Below, piece after piece: positions 11,855 to 24,092 of a stretch of 64,000 nucleotides of DNA. Location: the NCBI GenBank assembly GCA_032622095.1, contig CP136064.1, positions 132,191,129 to 132,255,128 on the forward strand. Direction: 5' to 3'. The notes beneath the pieces were generated by a model. It was not told where the DNA came from. It was given only the letters and a program-made list of their open reading frames with translations, and made no database searches. The DNA is from Siphonodentalium dalli. Lineage: Eukaryota; Mollusca; Scaphopoda; Gadilida; Siphonodentaliidae. The translations under genes and the position numbers were made by a program. Numbering within the stretch: position 1 is the stretch's first letter; the number at the start of each line of letters is the position of its first letter.

Positions 11855-14180
11855 TAATAGCGAGTTTGCGATTTCAAACCGGTACGGGTACCGGTACGCG
11901 TACGGGTAGCTACCCGTACCGGTACACGTTTTGAAATCGCAAACTGTTTTACCGGTAGAATTCATCACATCGACTGGTAATGTATGGTGAGCCAACTTCA
12001 ACAAAAAAGATATTATGATATAGATTGTTATTCGCGTTATTGGCCTATGTTATACGTAGCGTTATGAGTTGTTGGAAATATGTATTTAGATTAGATGAGC
12101 CCCATGATAATCAATTGCTTTCATCAAGGACGATCTAGGTGGCAGTTGGAAGAGGACGTTGCTTTTCTTTCACTCATATTGGTAACATTTTCAACAATTG
12201 GATTCTACATTTCATAGACCGATCGAGTGTTGACAATAAATCGGTTGGAATTTTTAAACTTAGAAAATAGATTATGATAGCTCAAATATACAATTACGTT
12301 ATATATAGTTAAAATGTCCAACCCATATTCGGTGTAAAATGTATTGTTTTAGACCAAGGGTCTAATATTGTCCTACATGTACTTTCAGTTCGATATAATA
12401 CCGCATTTGTCCCTTTCTTTAGTTGGGGAATATTTAGTTATATTAAAGATGCATAATCCGAATTAACGCTCCCAAGTTACTATATTTGGCTTCGGGGGTA
12501 AAACTAAATATTTGATTAGAATCGAGGAACCCACCATCAAAGCGCAGAGTGATCAGATATCGATTTTTGAAGTTTGTTATTTCTTGAATTGTGTAATTAT
12601 TTGTGGCCCAGAAAAGAGCCATCAAACCACGGTCTCGGACAAAATTGCGGACGAAGATGCTTAACTCTAAAATCAAGTGGTAATGCGGCCAAAATTTTTT
12701 ATACTATAGTTGACAGCAGTCAGCATTATTTTGTTGTAATTAATCGATTCTGATAACAAAAGCGTATTTTGAAGAAATGTTCTTGTTGTAACTTTATGAT
12801 ATGGGGACCGTCTGATCGGTTTGAGTAGCTTTAAGTAAACCCTTGTTTGGAATCTTTCAACAGATCGAAGGGTCGGCCCGTCGGGGCAAGGGAATATTTA
12901 TCCCAAGAATTGGGATTGTTGTCGGGATCTAAACCCGGAGGTAGGTTGAAATGTTTAACTTGGTAACAAAAAAGGTGTCAAAATGTAGTCTGTTTATTAT
13001 ACGGATTGAATAAAGAGCGTTTGCTTCACTTCTGTGCGAAACACAGAAAACAGCTGAAACTCGCTCTATTTATATGCTTAGATTTTGTAGAGTATGTATA
13101 GGTATTTCGTGTATTTGGCGACCTATATTATCCCCACTACAGTATACACAAGTATTGTGGTTCAAATGCGCCATGTCCGTTCAGATAGTAAATATATATT
13201 AAAATGAGAAATCAGTCCCCACCTACATACGATAAGGTAACTAAACGGTAATTCTATTCAAATGTGCAATGCATAGATAAATCCACTATATATTTATGTC
13301 CTTGTACAATGGGTTGAGACAGGGACGTGACGACAGGGGTGTCTTAACCCCCCTCCCCAACTCTGGTCAAATGTTCAACATTTGGAAATTTGATATACCT
13401 GACACAACATTTGTTGGAAATTTCACACAAACAATAGGTTGAAATTGTTTTCGTAGTTTGATTTTCGAACAATTTATTAGTGGATAATTTGTAGTTTTTA
13501 GACCAACATTTGCATATTTCCCTATTTTTGGTAACACAATTTGGACTGAAATGGCTGTCAGAAACAGTTGGAAATTGTTCAAGCTTGGGGGGGGGGGGGT
13601 GTCATGTCTCAAAATTTCCAACAATTGGAAAGCTTGATGCCAGCCAAGGGGAGGGTGGATTTACGCGCAAACTTGTGAATTTGATATGGTTCGAGATGTG
13701 TAGTTAGAAATTCGAAGGTGGACACCCTTCCTAACGCGCAGACCATCTATAGCCACGTCCCTGCAATGGGCGTCTATAGCACCATCTACTCACTCTATTA
13801 ATCACAACCTGTCATTAATGCAGTGGACAAAGTTGTTAGTGAAAAAAGAAATCGGCCTTCCGTATTTATCTAAATGCTAGAAGAAGCCTCGAGAATTTGA
13901 ACACAAATCCTGGGTTAAAATGACAACTTTATCAATAATATTTGCCCATGAAATCTTTCAATAAATAGGTTAACGCATAGCTGACTGGAATTTCATGGAA
14001 TTCATGGACCCTTGAGTGAGAAAATCGTAATGAAAGGCTACCGGTCAATGGAACAAATCTACCCGTTTCAATTCGCTATCGCTTTATGTGCTGCATTGAA
14101 AGTACCCAAGTGACCGTGACGATGTTCACGGATTTACCCGTACCCGTTCCCGTCGAACGGGTATCGCAAACTCGCTATTA
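11855..14180. mobile_element. element D with perfect 18-bp terminal inverted repeats
   Basis: TAATAGCGAGTTTGCGAT at 11855-11872 is exactly complemented at 14163-14180. Both subterminal regions are rich in GGTACCGGTAC- or GTACCCGT-type blocks. No open frame inside has a recognisable transposase motif, so this would be a non-autonomous element of about 2.3 kb. A clean target duplication is not evident. The element also holds a 13-G run at 13587-13599 and a local imperfect inverted repeat at about 13335-13735. Confidence 0.5.
11864..11944. repeat. palindrome of GGTACC-like blocks
   Basis: GTTTGCGATTTCAAA on the left pairs with TTTGAAATCGCAAAC on the right around alternating GTACGGG/ACCGGTAC blocks. 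The whole 81 bp can fold into one hairpin next to the left end of element D. Confidence 0.75.
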
Positions 14181-14845
14181 AGTAATGTGGCACATTGTAT
14201 TAGAGCCTCTAACTGAGCCCAGTCATAACTCATATGTGTCGAATAATAGCGGAAATATAATGAAAAATACTCATATATAGACTATATTATCTGGAAAGAT
14301 CCATATAAGTGATATGGAGTTATATTAACTGTTATGAAGTTTTCACGCAAATGCTCTTTATGTTTTACCACATCAGAGAAACCAGAAACGCTCTTTAGTG
14401 CTATAGGTATAAATGGAATCCCCTCGCAAAACAAGTACTTTGACTGCCACCCAATAGGTCATCGAACGCAGCAATTGTAAGTTCAACATTTTTGCCGAAA
14501 ACATTTGTAAATTTTGCAAAAACATTTGGAAATGAAATGTGTTTGAGCTAAACACAAGTTACACAACCATTTACTGAAATTTCTGGGTTGGCTGCTGGTA
14601 GGGCAGTTGGACAATTTGATAACCCGAATCACCCCGAACCCGAATTTTAGTTGTTTATTATGTATGAAATATTATTCTAAATTGTATCCACAAATTATTA
14701 CCTTGATAACCATCTAGCATATATAGTTGTTTGACTCAATGAATTTCCACCAGTCGTAAGTATCCCTAATAATTTAAAACCGAAAAGAACATTATATTTA
14801 ACAGTGAAAAAGATGCGTTAAATATTCATGAACACACGGCAGTTG
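14181..14845. other. no recognised gene
   Basis: AT-rich DNA between element D and the CT microsatellite; nothing recognisable seen. Confidence 0.5.
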
Positions 14846-14878
14846 TAGCACACACTCTCGCTCTCGCTCTCGCTCTCG

Positions 14879-14925
<47 letters not shown>

Positions 14926-14998
14926 CTCACTCTCTCTCTCTATCCATTTCTCCCTGGCTCTCTCTCGCTCCCTCTGTATCTCGCTCTGTCTCTCTGAC
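14846..14998. repeat. (CT)n / (CTCTCG)n microsatellite
   Basis: Interrupted CTCTCG, CCCCCC and long CT runs. A simple-sequence tract. Confidence 0.95.
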
Positions 14999-15112
14999 CT
15001 CAGCAGGTTCATCAATGTTCTAAGCTTATTAAACTCATCATTATCGTGTTATACATATCCTGTCATTCATATCATGAACTCTTCAACTTGGCCTCTTGCC
15101 CTTTGCTCTTCT

Positions 15113-15141
15113 TATAATAATAATAATAATAATAATAATAA
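15113..15141 (-). repeat. (ATT)n tail of the L2-like element
   Basis: A trinucleotide run at the 3' end of the minus-strand retrotransposon. The same type of tail closes the SINE at 11016-11057. Confidence 0.85.
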
Positions 15142-15237
15142 GGTTTATAGTCACGACTCCACAAATGTGCTCTCGGACTTAACAATATACACATAAAACA
15201 TATACAACACAATACAAATATACAACATAAACTGCGG

Positions 15238-15815
15238 CTATTTCTTCACTTTATACAATGTGGGCCGAAGACCAAATGCCACTTCAAACAGGTGGGTTTT
15301 AAGTGCTGATTTGAAATCATTTATGTTTTGTGGAATCCTTAAGTGATCAGGAAGTAGATTCCACAGCTTTGGGCCAGCCACAGAAAAAGCGCGATCGCCG
15401 CATGTAACCAGATCCCCAGCTTTATAGACAAGTTGATTTGCCTGAGGGGTCTGACGGGCTGATAGCGTTGAATGATATCCGACAAGTACGATGGTGCCAT
15501 ATTATTTGAACACTTATAAGTGAAAAGCAAGACCTTAAAATGGATCCTCTGCTCAACGGGGAGCCAGTGTAATTTAGCTAGAATTGGAGTGATGTTATCA
15601 AATTTCTTTGTTTTGGTAGCAATCCTAGCAGCACAGTTTTGTACAAGCTGAAGTTTCCGAATAAGGTATGTGTTGCAACCAAATAAAAGTGAGTTACAGT
15701 AGTCTATACGGCTTGTGACAAATGCATGTACGAGTTGTTTGGCCGTCTCTTCGTCGACCACATTTCGCACCCTGCTGATATTTCTCAGGTGACAATTAAA
15801 TATGCCACTCTGCAA
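15238..15815 (-). pseudogene. L2-like reverse transcriptase, C-terminal part
   Basis: After the frameshift near 15800 the sense continues with VHAFVTSRIDYCNSLLFG and LAKLHWLPVEQRI, both typical of the L2 C-terminal domain. Near 15480 a second frameshift occurs. The real sense then passes through a DRAFSVAGPKLWNLLP stretch and ends at a TAG (complement of 15238-15240). The open frame ending at 15339 is therefore out of register in its last ~45 codons. Three frames are needed to read the whole protein. Confidence 0.85.
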
Positions 15816-18415
15816 ACTTGCATTACATGCGCCTCCGCAGATAGATTGTCATCCATCATATACCCCAGGTTGCGGACCATAGTCAACTTAGAGACTACAC
15901 TATCTCCAAGCACAATATCGTGGGTAGTTGCTTTCTCCAACTGATGCGGTAACCCGATATATATCAGTTCAGTTTTGTCAGGATTCAACTTAAGGAAATT
16001 ATCAATCATCCAGATTTTAATATCGGATACACAGTGCTCTAGGGATTCTCTGGCTGGAATCTCACAACCAGGGTTGAAAAGAACGTAGAGTTGGGAATCA
16101 TCCGCGTAAAAGTGAAAATTCAGTCCATGATGACGGATTATGTCCCCCAGCGGTAGGACGTAGATCACATAGAGCATGGGTCCGAGCACGGACCCCTGTG
16201 GCACACCGTACTTAAGTGCAAAAACATCCGAGTGAACATTGTTCACTGTCACACTCAATGTACGGCCGTTCAGATATGACCTAAACCAATCTAAGGCTAC
16301 ACCCGTCACACCAAGTATGTTTTCAAGTCTCTCCAATAGCACAGCGTAGTCGATGGTGTCGAAGGCGGCACTGAGATCCAGCAACACCAAGCATGACACT
16401 TCCCTTTGATCCATTGACATAAGCAAGTCATTTTTGACCCGAAGAAGTAAAGTCTCCGTGCTGCTATTTGGACGATAGGCAGATTGAAACACTTCCGACA
16501 AACCAGTGGACGACAAGTATTCGTGAAGTTGTTTGGAAACAACCCTCTCTATCAGCTTTGAAATAAAAGAGAGGTTTGAAACCGGAAGGTAGTTACTTAG
16601 GACCTCGACATCAAGCCCTGGTTTCTTCAGTAGCGGCGTTACTAAGGCATGTTTCATGGTGGATGGGAAAATGCCACTATCCAAAGAACTGTTTACAATA
16701 TTCATCAACACGGGTGCTAGTGCTGCCTTACATGTCTTCAATAACTTTGTTGGTATATTGTCGAGAGGGCACTGTTTTGATGGAGATTTCGATATAATCT
16801 CTGACAGCTGATCAGATGTGAGTGGCTTGAAACACGTCAGCTTGTTCAGTCCCCTTGATGAACCACTGGTCTGAAGAAATTCCCAGCTGAGTGTTTCATT
16901 GTTGATAACCATATTGCATCGGATGTACTCGATTTTGTTTACAAAGAACTTCGCAAATATATTGGCAAGATCGACCGATGGCGTATACTGAGGGAGTGGC
17001 GAGGACTTGTTTTTGTGAAGTAGTTTGTCAATAACATCAGATAGAACTTTAGGCCGTTTTGAGTTATCGCTCACGATGTAAGCAAAATATTGCCGCTTGG
17101 CCTCGATGATAAGTTTATTGACACGATTTCGTTGTGTCACGAACAACAACTCCCTGTTAATCTCAAGTTTTGAGGAACGCCATTGCAGTTCGAGATGTCT
17201 ACGACGCACTGTCTCTGCTCGGATGTCGTCATTAAAACATGGAGATGATTTACGCTTCACCATGGTTTTAGTTTGCAAAGGTGCAAAACTGTCACCCAAC
17301 TCCTGGGCCACATAATTGATGTTTCTAACCAGCGCGTCGACTGAAAGATCGCGGGTTCTCCACAGAGACGAGGACATGATGGCGTTCGAAAGATCGCAAG
17401 GATCGATGCTGCAATATTTACGGAAAGTCATTGTCTTCCTCTCCGGTTTTGGTCTACGGAGCCTAATGTTGAACTTTACCAGGAAATGGTCGGAAAGAGC
17501 TATGTCAAATACTTCTATGTCATAAACAATCCTGGAGTCACACTCGCGGGTGATCACAAGGGCTAGTGTGTGCTTACATTTGTGTGTAGGGTCAGTTACC
17601 AGTTGAACAAGTTCCATTGATTTCAAGATATTCGAGAAATTTATCGCATCTCTGTTCGTCTCATTCTCCATATGGAAATTAAAATCACCCAGTGCGATAA
17701 AAGGTCCTTTAGAAATAGCCAAAGATCCCAAGAATTCCGAAATTTCCGACCTGAACATATCAACACTTAGTTTGTTTTTTCGGTTTGGATGGGGTCTGTA
17801 TACGATGACCAAACGTATGGATGTTGAATTTTGAGTCAAAAGGCCCACCATTACCTCAAACGATCTAAATTTGTGAGTCCTTTCCATTTTGATCTTAACT
17901 GTATTATTCAGAAGCAATCCGACACCTCCACCCATTCCAGATGATCGAGGTTCGTGAAGAAGTTTCAAATCGCTTTGCTGGAGTTCACCAATGGTAATAC
18001 TATCATTGGTTCGTATACATGTCTCAGTCAGTGCGCATATCGACAAACTGTGATCTTCCATCATATCATGCACCTCAGATGTTTTGTTGTTCACGGATTG
18101 CGAGTTGAACAGCCCGGCAGTAATATCAGTAGGAGCACGCAGATATATCCGAATAAGATTTCCAACAAAGAGCTGCTTAGGCTTAGAATGGTGGAAGCGA
18201 CGTCGGCCACCTCTTCTGTTCCTGCCTTTCCGAAGTAGGCCAAACGATTTGTCATCCAGTGGGGGCCTCGATTCAGCCGGTCCGTCTCTGTGACGCCAAG
18301 CGTTTAAGTCATGAAGTGAAACAGCCGTGTACATAATCCTAAGACAATTACATGCACTGCGCGCGTGTGTCCAAGTTACCGACCGCGGTAGGTAATTAGC
18401 AGGCATGCTGGACAA
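15785..18415 (-). pseudogene. L2-like endonuclease/reverse transcriptase, main frame
   Basis: An 876-codon frame. The first ~110 residues are basic and unassigned. The endonuclease follows, with LTETC, GDFNFHM and SDHFLV. In the HTLxLVIT block the usual catalytic-pair Asp is Ala (codon GCC, + 17561-17563), so nicking activity may be lost. The reverse transcriptase shows YLPVSNLSFISK, LLDLSAAFDTID, GVPQGSVLGP and an intact FYADD near 16100. The frame runs off near 15800 at a frameshift, and the enzyme continues in another frame at 15815. It would copy the element RNA at nicked target DNA. The long intact frame suggests recent insertion. Confidence 0.9.
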
Positions 18416-18932
18416 TGTCGAACCAATCGATCGCCAGTCAGTTAGTGTTCAACAGGTGATATACAAGAAATATGCAGAAAAAAGTCAAATTAATGCACAA
18501 TCCGTAAGGAATTCCAACAAAATGTCCACTATTCCTGGTCAATGAATATAACATCAGCATTCTTGCAAAGTTTGAATGTTGTTAACAAAAGTTTAGCGTT
18601 GGAAAAGATATAGTCTAGGCAAAATTTAATATGGACATAGGTGTCGCCTGGAGAGGGAATTTATGAGACCAACATTTTTGGTTAGCATGAACACTTAACT
18701 TTTGGAATCCGTATGTTGGCTTTGTCAGATAGGCGGACTTTTTTCGCACTACGTGGTTTTATTGAGGCACCTGGTGATAAAATCGGTCATTTTTTAAATA
18801 AAGCCGACATATTTGACAGAGTATATTCACACATTTTGAGAAGAAATATTCGTCCAATTTTGATACCTGTGAATGGGGCGATAACCAGAATAAGGTAATA
18901 CATGTAACCATTGAATCTCAGAATGACAGTCA

Positions 18933-18950
18933 TGACGTCATGTGACGTCA
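18933..18950. promoter_or_regulatory. paired TGACGTCA (CRE-like) sites in element C
   Basis: Two perfect TGACGTCA octamers separated by 2 bp. The same pair is kept in the other arm at 23759-23776. TGACGTCA is the classical CREB/ATF site. A function here is only inferred from its conservation in both arms. Confidence 0.35.
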
Positions 18951-19214
18951 ATTAATTTTTAGGGTGAGAAGAATATGACGATTCACGCAAAGCATTGTCT
19001 TTCGTTTCTTATAAAGTCAGAAGTAAGATGGTTATGGTCAAATGTTTTATACCATGGGAAACTACAGCCAATTAGCTACTTTCTAATATATCATTTATCG
19101 CTGTTGGTCGCATTATTTTTTATCAAAGGCAGAAAAACCAACTCTTCCCCCTAAAGCTGAGAGTCGTCAGGCTGTGGTGTAAGGCACACATAACGCACGT
19201 TTATGTGCCAAATT

Positions 19215-19930
19215 GCGAAATTAACACAACGGCCGTTGATGGACGGCTAAGGTATTGTCTATTATATATGTTTTGATCGACACAGTCGAGCATTAAAGTA
19301 ACAATATCACATAATGTACCTCCTGACTCAATTTTTTAATTATTTTTAGATTTTTTCCCCAAAAAAGATAATCTAGAATGCCTTTTGTCTTCTTTCGGGA
19401 GGCAAAAATGAAACTAATGTATTAAGGGTGGAGATAATTAGTGAATACGGTAATTTGGTTCCGTCTTGGTTTAAAAACTGGCCTAATAACCCAAGATGGC
19501 TGCCAATATGGTGGCCGGTATATAGGTGAGAATTGTGCAATTTGTAAGAACGCACGATTACTTCCCAAAATGGCTTAACTGTCACAACGGCCGTTGATAA
19601 ACTGCAAGAATTTTATGTAATATATATATCCCGATCCATCGACTAGAACATTTAAGTGAAACCGGTACACAAAGCACCTCCTGGTCCCGATTTTTTATTA
19701 AATATTTAATTAGTTTAGTCTAAAACTAATTGAAAACCTATTTTTGTCATCTTCTCGAAATGCATAAAGACAATAATGTAGTGTGGGTGGATATAATTTG
19801 TATGTACGAAAATTTAATGCCGTCGGCGGATACTACATGACATATTAACTCCAAGATGGCTGCCAATACGGTGGCCGGTATATGGCTGGAAATTGTAAAA
19901 TATGTCATGTCGAAATTAACACCAGCATCG
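19215..19930. repeat. about 355-bp tandem duplication in the left arm of C
   Basis: AACGGCCGTTGAT occurs at about 19230 and 19585, and CAAGATGGCTGCCAATA at about 19492 and 19852. The right arm shows the mirror image at about 22845 and 23205, so the duplication predates or was copied with arm formation. Confidence 0.75.
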
Positions 19931-19950
19931 CAATGCAATGTCTTATAAAA

Positions 19951-22740
19951 CCAATCGTCTTATTATATTCATATCATTTTGCAATACTGAGACGTAACAG
20001 TGGCCAGTTCTCTCAAAATGATAACCAGATTGGTACCAACGAGTGAGAGGATCGACATATTTTGCATTCATTCGCGCTCAAGTAAGATTAATTCTTCGAA
20101 TTCGGTGGCATGTCGTGCAAATTATTTCACAATAAACATGGTTGATTTAAGGCAAATGGCTGTCTGACTATCTTTGCGAACAGAATAAGGGAATTATATA
20201 GGTTATATTAAATTTAACACGACAATTAAGCATTCTTGGCACTCTCTATGTCTATTGTAACAAAATGCGACCGCGAATAACAAAATTAATCAATCAACCA
20301 ATTCGGATATATATCTCATCAAATAACTCATGTTGATACGAATCGTTAGTTAACCCCTATCAACGAGGCGTGGTTACATGAATGCAGCTACTGATACATT
20401 GTGTATCATGTATACCGTTCTAAAAGTAAGTTTAAATGGATCTCATTGACCAATAGCAATTGCTACCCAGTCCGCAAGAGGACATCTCCAGCAAATTAGC
20501 AAACTGTCACATCATACAGGTTCGTTGAGTTTCATCATCACGCAATAGACTCGTCGAATTTTGTATTCTAACATTTACCGGATTATTTACCATAACACAT
20601 ATTTCGCACACAAGGAGATGGAAACCTGGTTGATTTTCAACTTGAAGTTTGTCAGCTGCTTAAAGGGTGGGAAGTATTTGCTTGTACTAGCAGTAGATAA
20701 GTTGCAAAGTCAAAGCTCTAAGCGACACTTCCAACATACGAAAACACCAGCGATGTGGTAAATCACACAAAACTATCAAACTATGTTCCTATATATTTCG
20801 ATTGTATGTTACTCTGTATAGTATGGTACTGGAGTCCCGTGTCACCACATGTGCACTCGTGATTTCCAGAAGTGTCTGAACAATTGGTTGTAAGACGAGG
20901 TACCCCAAATATGTACAATTATCCAATGCTAGATGAAGTCATATTACCCATATCGTTCTATGCTGATGAGTATGTAGGATTACTTCTGGAAGGCTGTACA
21001 TTCGGAAACAGCATATATATCGGAGTATTGGCATCGAGTTTTATCATGTAGACTGGTACATTTTGGACTTTTGGTATCCCAGTGTAAGTTGTAGCTCATT
21101 GTGACAGCAAAATGAAAAGGACGACAATTGCAATTATTTGTATACATGCTATACACAGGTTGATACCAGGAAGCGTATAATAACTTTCTAGATAAGTCCA
21201 AAAATAATGCGGTTAGGGACCTGCTGATGCCAGCAGGCCGGATGTCTGAAAACATACCATATTTTGATCATGTCCGTTCATGATTAAAGCATTATAATTC
21301 CACCCACCAGTCATGTCTAACGCCAGATGTTAATTTCAAATGTATCTATAGTTATCACACTATGCGCGACGTGAGTGAACCGTGTGTAGTGCGTATCCTG
21401 ATATTATATTGTGGTAGTGTTTGATGTGCAAATGAGTAAAACAAAATGGGATCACGAGTCTTTGTGTAATTTGTCGCTGCATCTCAGGAATGACATATAG
21501 CAACAACTTATGTGCAGACCAGAATCTGATCTACGATAACTCATCCATAACAACTCCGAATGTGCTGAGCAAAATCAGTAACTGGACACGATAGCCGTAG
21601 TTTAGTATTTACTGAACAGCGTGTGAGGAACACATGCATATGTCTTTGTACAACCGGGATGATATGGGGGACGATGAATTATTCGCCATATTGTTTTCCG
21701 CCGGTGTAAACTTGCCTGTAAATACTAATATTGAATACAGCCCGATTGATACATTAATGACATGGGTTTTACGTTTCAAACACCAATGGTACTTGCAACA
21801 GCAGCAGGTCTCCTGGTCTGAATATGACCCGTTCAGATGTAACATAACGTAAACATTTGATATTTCTGAAGGTTATTGCGTTCATATATTGCAAATAAAG
21901 TGGTCCATGGCGATCTTGTTCAACAGAAAATGCATATTTAAGTTAGACGAACAGGAGGTATTCTCATTCTGGACAAAACTATTCTTATGTTTATCACTGA
22001 TCAGATAATTTTTCAGAAGATGCAAAATCTGAACTAATTTGGTACGACGAGAGCTCTCTTTTTTCTGAATCTCATCTTCTTTGCGTTATTGGACACTAGT
22101 CATTGAAAGAGGAGATGGTGATTTATGGTCTGGAAAAATTCACTCTGTGTTATCACGGCCGTCTTCTGTGGATCGAAGCTATTGTACAGCAATTACACAT
22201 TGTATATATAGCAGATTAATCAAAATCATTGCTTCAAATGTTTGCTGCTTCAGTGAGTGTGAACAAATTATCATTTCTTATCGAAGTGTTCATGTATATG
22301 TACAATGAGATGTTCCTTATCTAGCTTTAACATCGGTCACAATTTTCGCCCAATCAAGTCAGGGTGCGAACCCGCATCCACCTCGTCTAGGCCAGACTTC
22401 GATAATGGTATTACGACATATCCACCTCATACGTACCATCATATCTGGTAGCACTTGGAATAATATTCATTGAGAAAGATTGTCCTTCTATTGTCGGGTT
22501 TAAGTAATTTCATATTGATCATGTCAAAGGTGACTGGCATAAATAACAATCAGGCATTCAATGTATTACTGTTACTCGGTTCTGCGATTTAAACAATCCT
22601 GTTCATCTATAAATACCTCGCTCCAAATTGCCACCTATTTCAATGGACACGGATTACGAATGCTCATGAATGCAAGATTCGTCAATAGTGGGCACCATTC
22701 TGGTTGCAATTTTAAATATAATTGCGCATTGTGATGTCCC
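19951..22740. other. central region of element C, no recognised gene
   Basis: The longest frames are under 95 codons and show no transposase, zinc finger or other motif. A GGGTGCGAACCC block near 22360 resembles a B box on its own but has no correctly spaced A box. Confidence 0.5.
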
Positions 22741-24092
22741 GGAGTAACATGAAACAATGAATATTATACTTTGGGTTCTGTGAGACATTATATGATGGCG
22801 ATAAAAGTGAAACATGACATATTTCACCATTTATTCTGACAACCGTATTGGCAGCCATCTTGGGGTTAGTAAGCCATTTTGCAATCCAAAAACGACATTG
22901 AATTATCGTACATACCAAACATCCCCGCCATGCTACATTCTGCGCGTTATGGTTCCGAGAAGATGACAAAAACGGCTTTAGGTTATTTTTTGAGAAAAAT
23001 AGCTAAATTTTATATTTTTAAAAAAGTGCCAGGAGGTGCATTGTGTAATATTTTCACTTTATTGTTCGAGTTTGTAGATCGGGATATATACCTTAAACTA
23101 TAGTTTAGCAGTTCATCGACGACCACTTTGTTAGTTAAGCCATTTGAGCAAGTAATTGAGCGTTCTTACATATTTCCCAATTTCCACCTATATTGCGGCT
23201 GCCATATTGGCGGCCATTTTAGGTTAGTATGTCATTTTTTAATCCAAGGCGGAATAAAATTGCCGTATACACCAATTATCTCCACCGTTACTAATTCTTG
23301 TCTTTTTTTGCCTTCCAGAAAATAAAAAAAATGCGTTTTATATAATTTTTTAGGAAAAATTCTAAAATTTATTAAAATTTCGGGTCTGGGGGTACATTAT
23401 ATATTGTTTCTAATTTAATGTTCGAGTTTGTAGACAGAAACTTATATATTATTACATTCTTTAGCAGACTTTCAACGGCCATTATGTTAATTAAGCCTAT
23501 TGATTGTAACCGTGAGTTCGGTGTGCCTTATACCACAGCATGGCGCATCTTAACTTTAGGGGGAGGGTTGATTTTTCTGCCTGTGATAAAAAATAATGCG
23601 GCTTTCAGCGATAAGTTATATATAAAAATATAGCCAATTGGCAGTAGTTTCCCATGGTATAAAACAATTCGGCATACCCGTCTTACTTTACGATTTATAA
23701 GAAACGAAAGACAACGCTTTGCGTGAATCGTCATATTTGTCTCACCCAAAATATTATTTGACGTCACATGACGTCATGACTGCAATTCCGAGATTCAATG
23801 GTTACATGTATTACCCTACTCTGGTTATCGCCCCACTCACAGGTATCAAAATTGGACGAATATTTCTTCTCAAAATGTGTGAAAATACTCTGTCAAAAAT
23901 GTCGGCTTTATTTAAAAAATGACCGATTTTTTCATCGGGTGCGTCAAGAAAACCACGCGGTGAGAAAAAAGTCCGCCTATCTGACAAATCCAATATACGG
24001 ATTCCAAAAGTTTAGTATTTACGCTAACCATAAATGTAGGTCTCATAAATTCCCTCTCCAGGCGACACCTATGTCCATATTTGCCTGGCCTA

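Larger units (their letters stand above)
15113..18415 (-). mobile_element. L2-like non-LTR retrotransposon (LINE 2)
   Basis: The minus strand carries endonuclease and reverse transcriptase in one long frame of 876 codons plus a frameshifted C-terminal part, then a 3' UTR of about 100 bp and an (ATT)n tail seen on + as (TAA)n at 15113-15141. The YADDSQLYV active site and the NLGYMMDDNLS block are characteristic of the L2 clade. The element is close to complete, but its 5' end beyond 18415 is not defined. Confidence 0.88.
18618..24090. mobile_element. giant inverted-repeat element C (about 5.5 kb)
   Basis: The left arm (18618 to about 19930) and right arm (about 22775 to 24090) are inverted copies of each other, collinear over about 1.3 kb. 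Both start with ATGGACATAGGTGTCGCCTGG-like sequence inside the ends. Each arm contains two tandem units of about 355 bp with a CAAGATGGCTGCCAATA block. The 2.8 kb between the arms has no recognised gene. TA lies at 18616-18617 and 24091-24092, but the outermost bases match poorly, so the ends are approximate. I infer a non-autonomous foldback-type transposon. Confidence 0.75.

Noticed and set aside
22350..22400. tRNA-like B box (GGGTTCGCACCC on the minus strand)
   Set aside because: No A box at the proper distance and no acceptor-stem pairing; not a tRNA and too weak for a SINE call.
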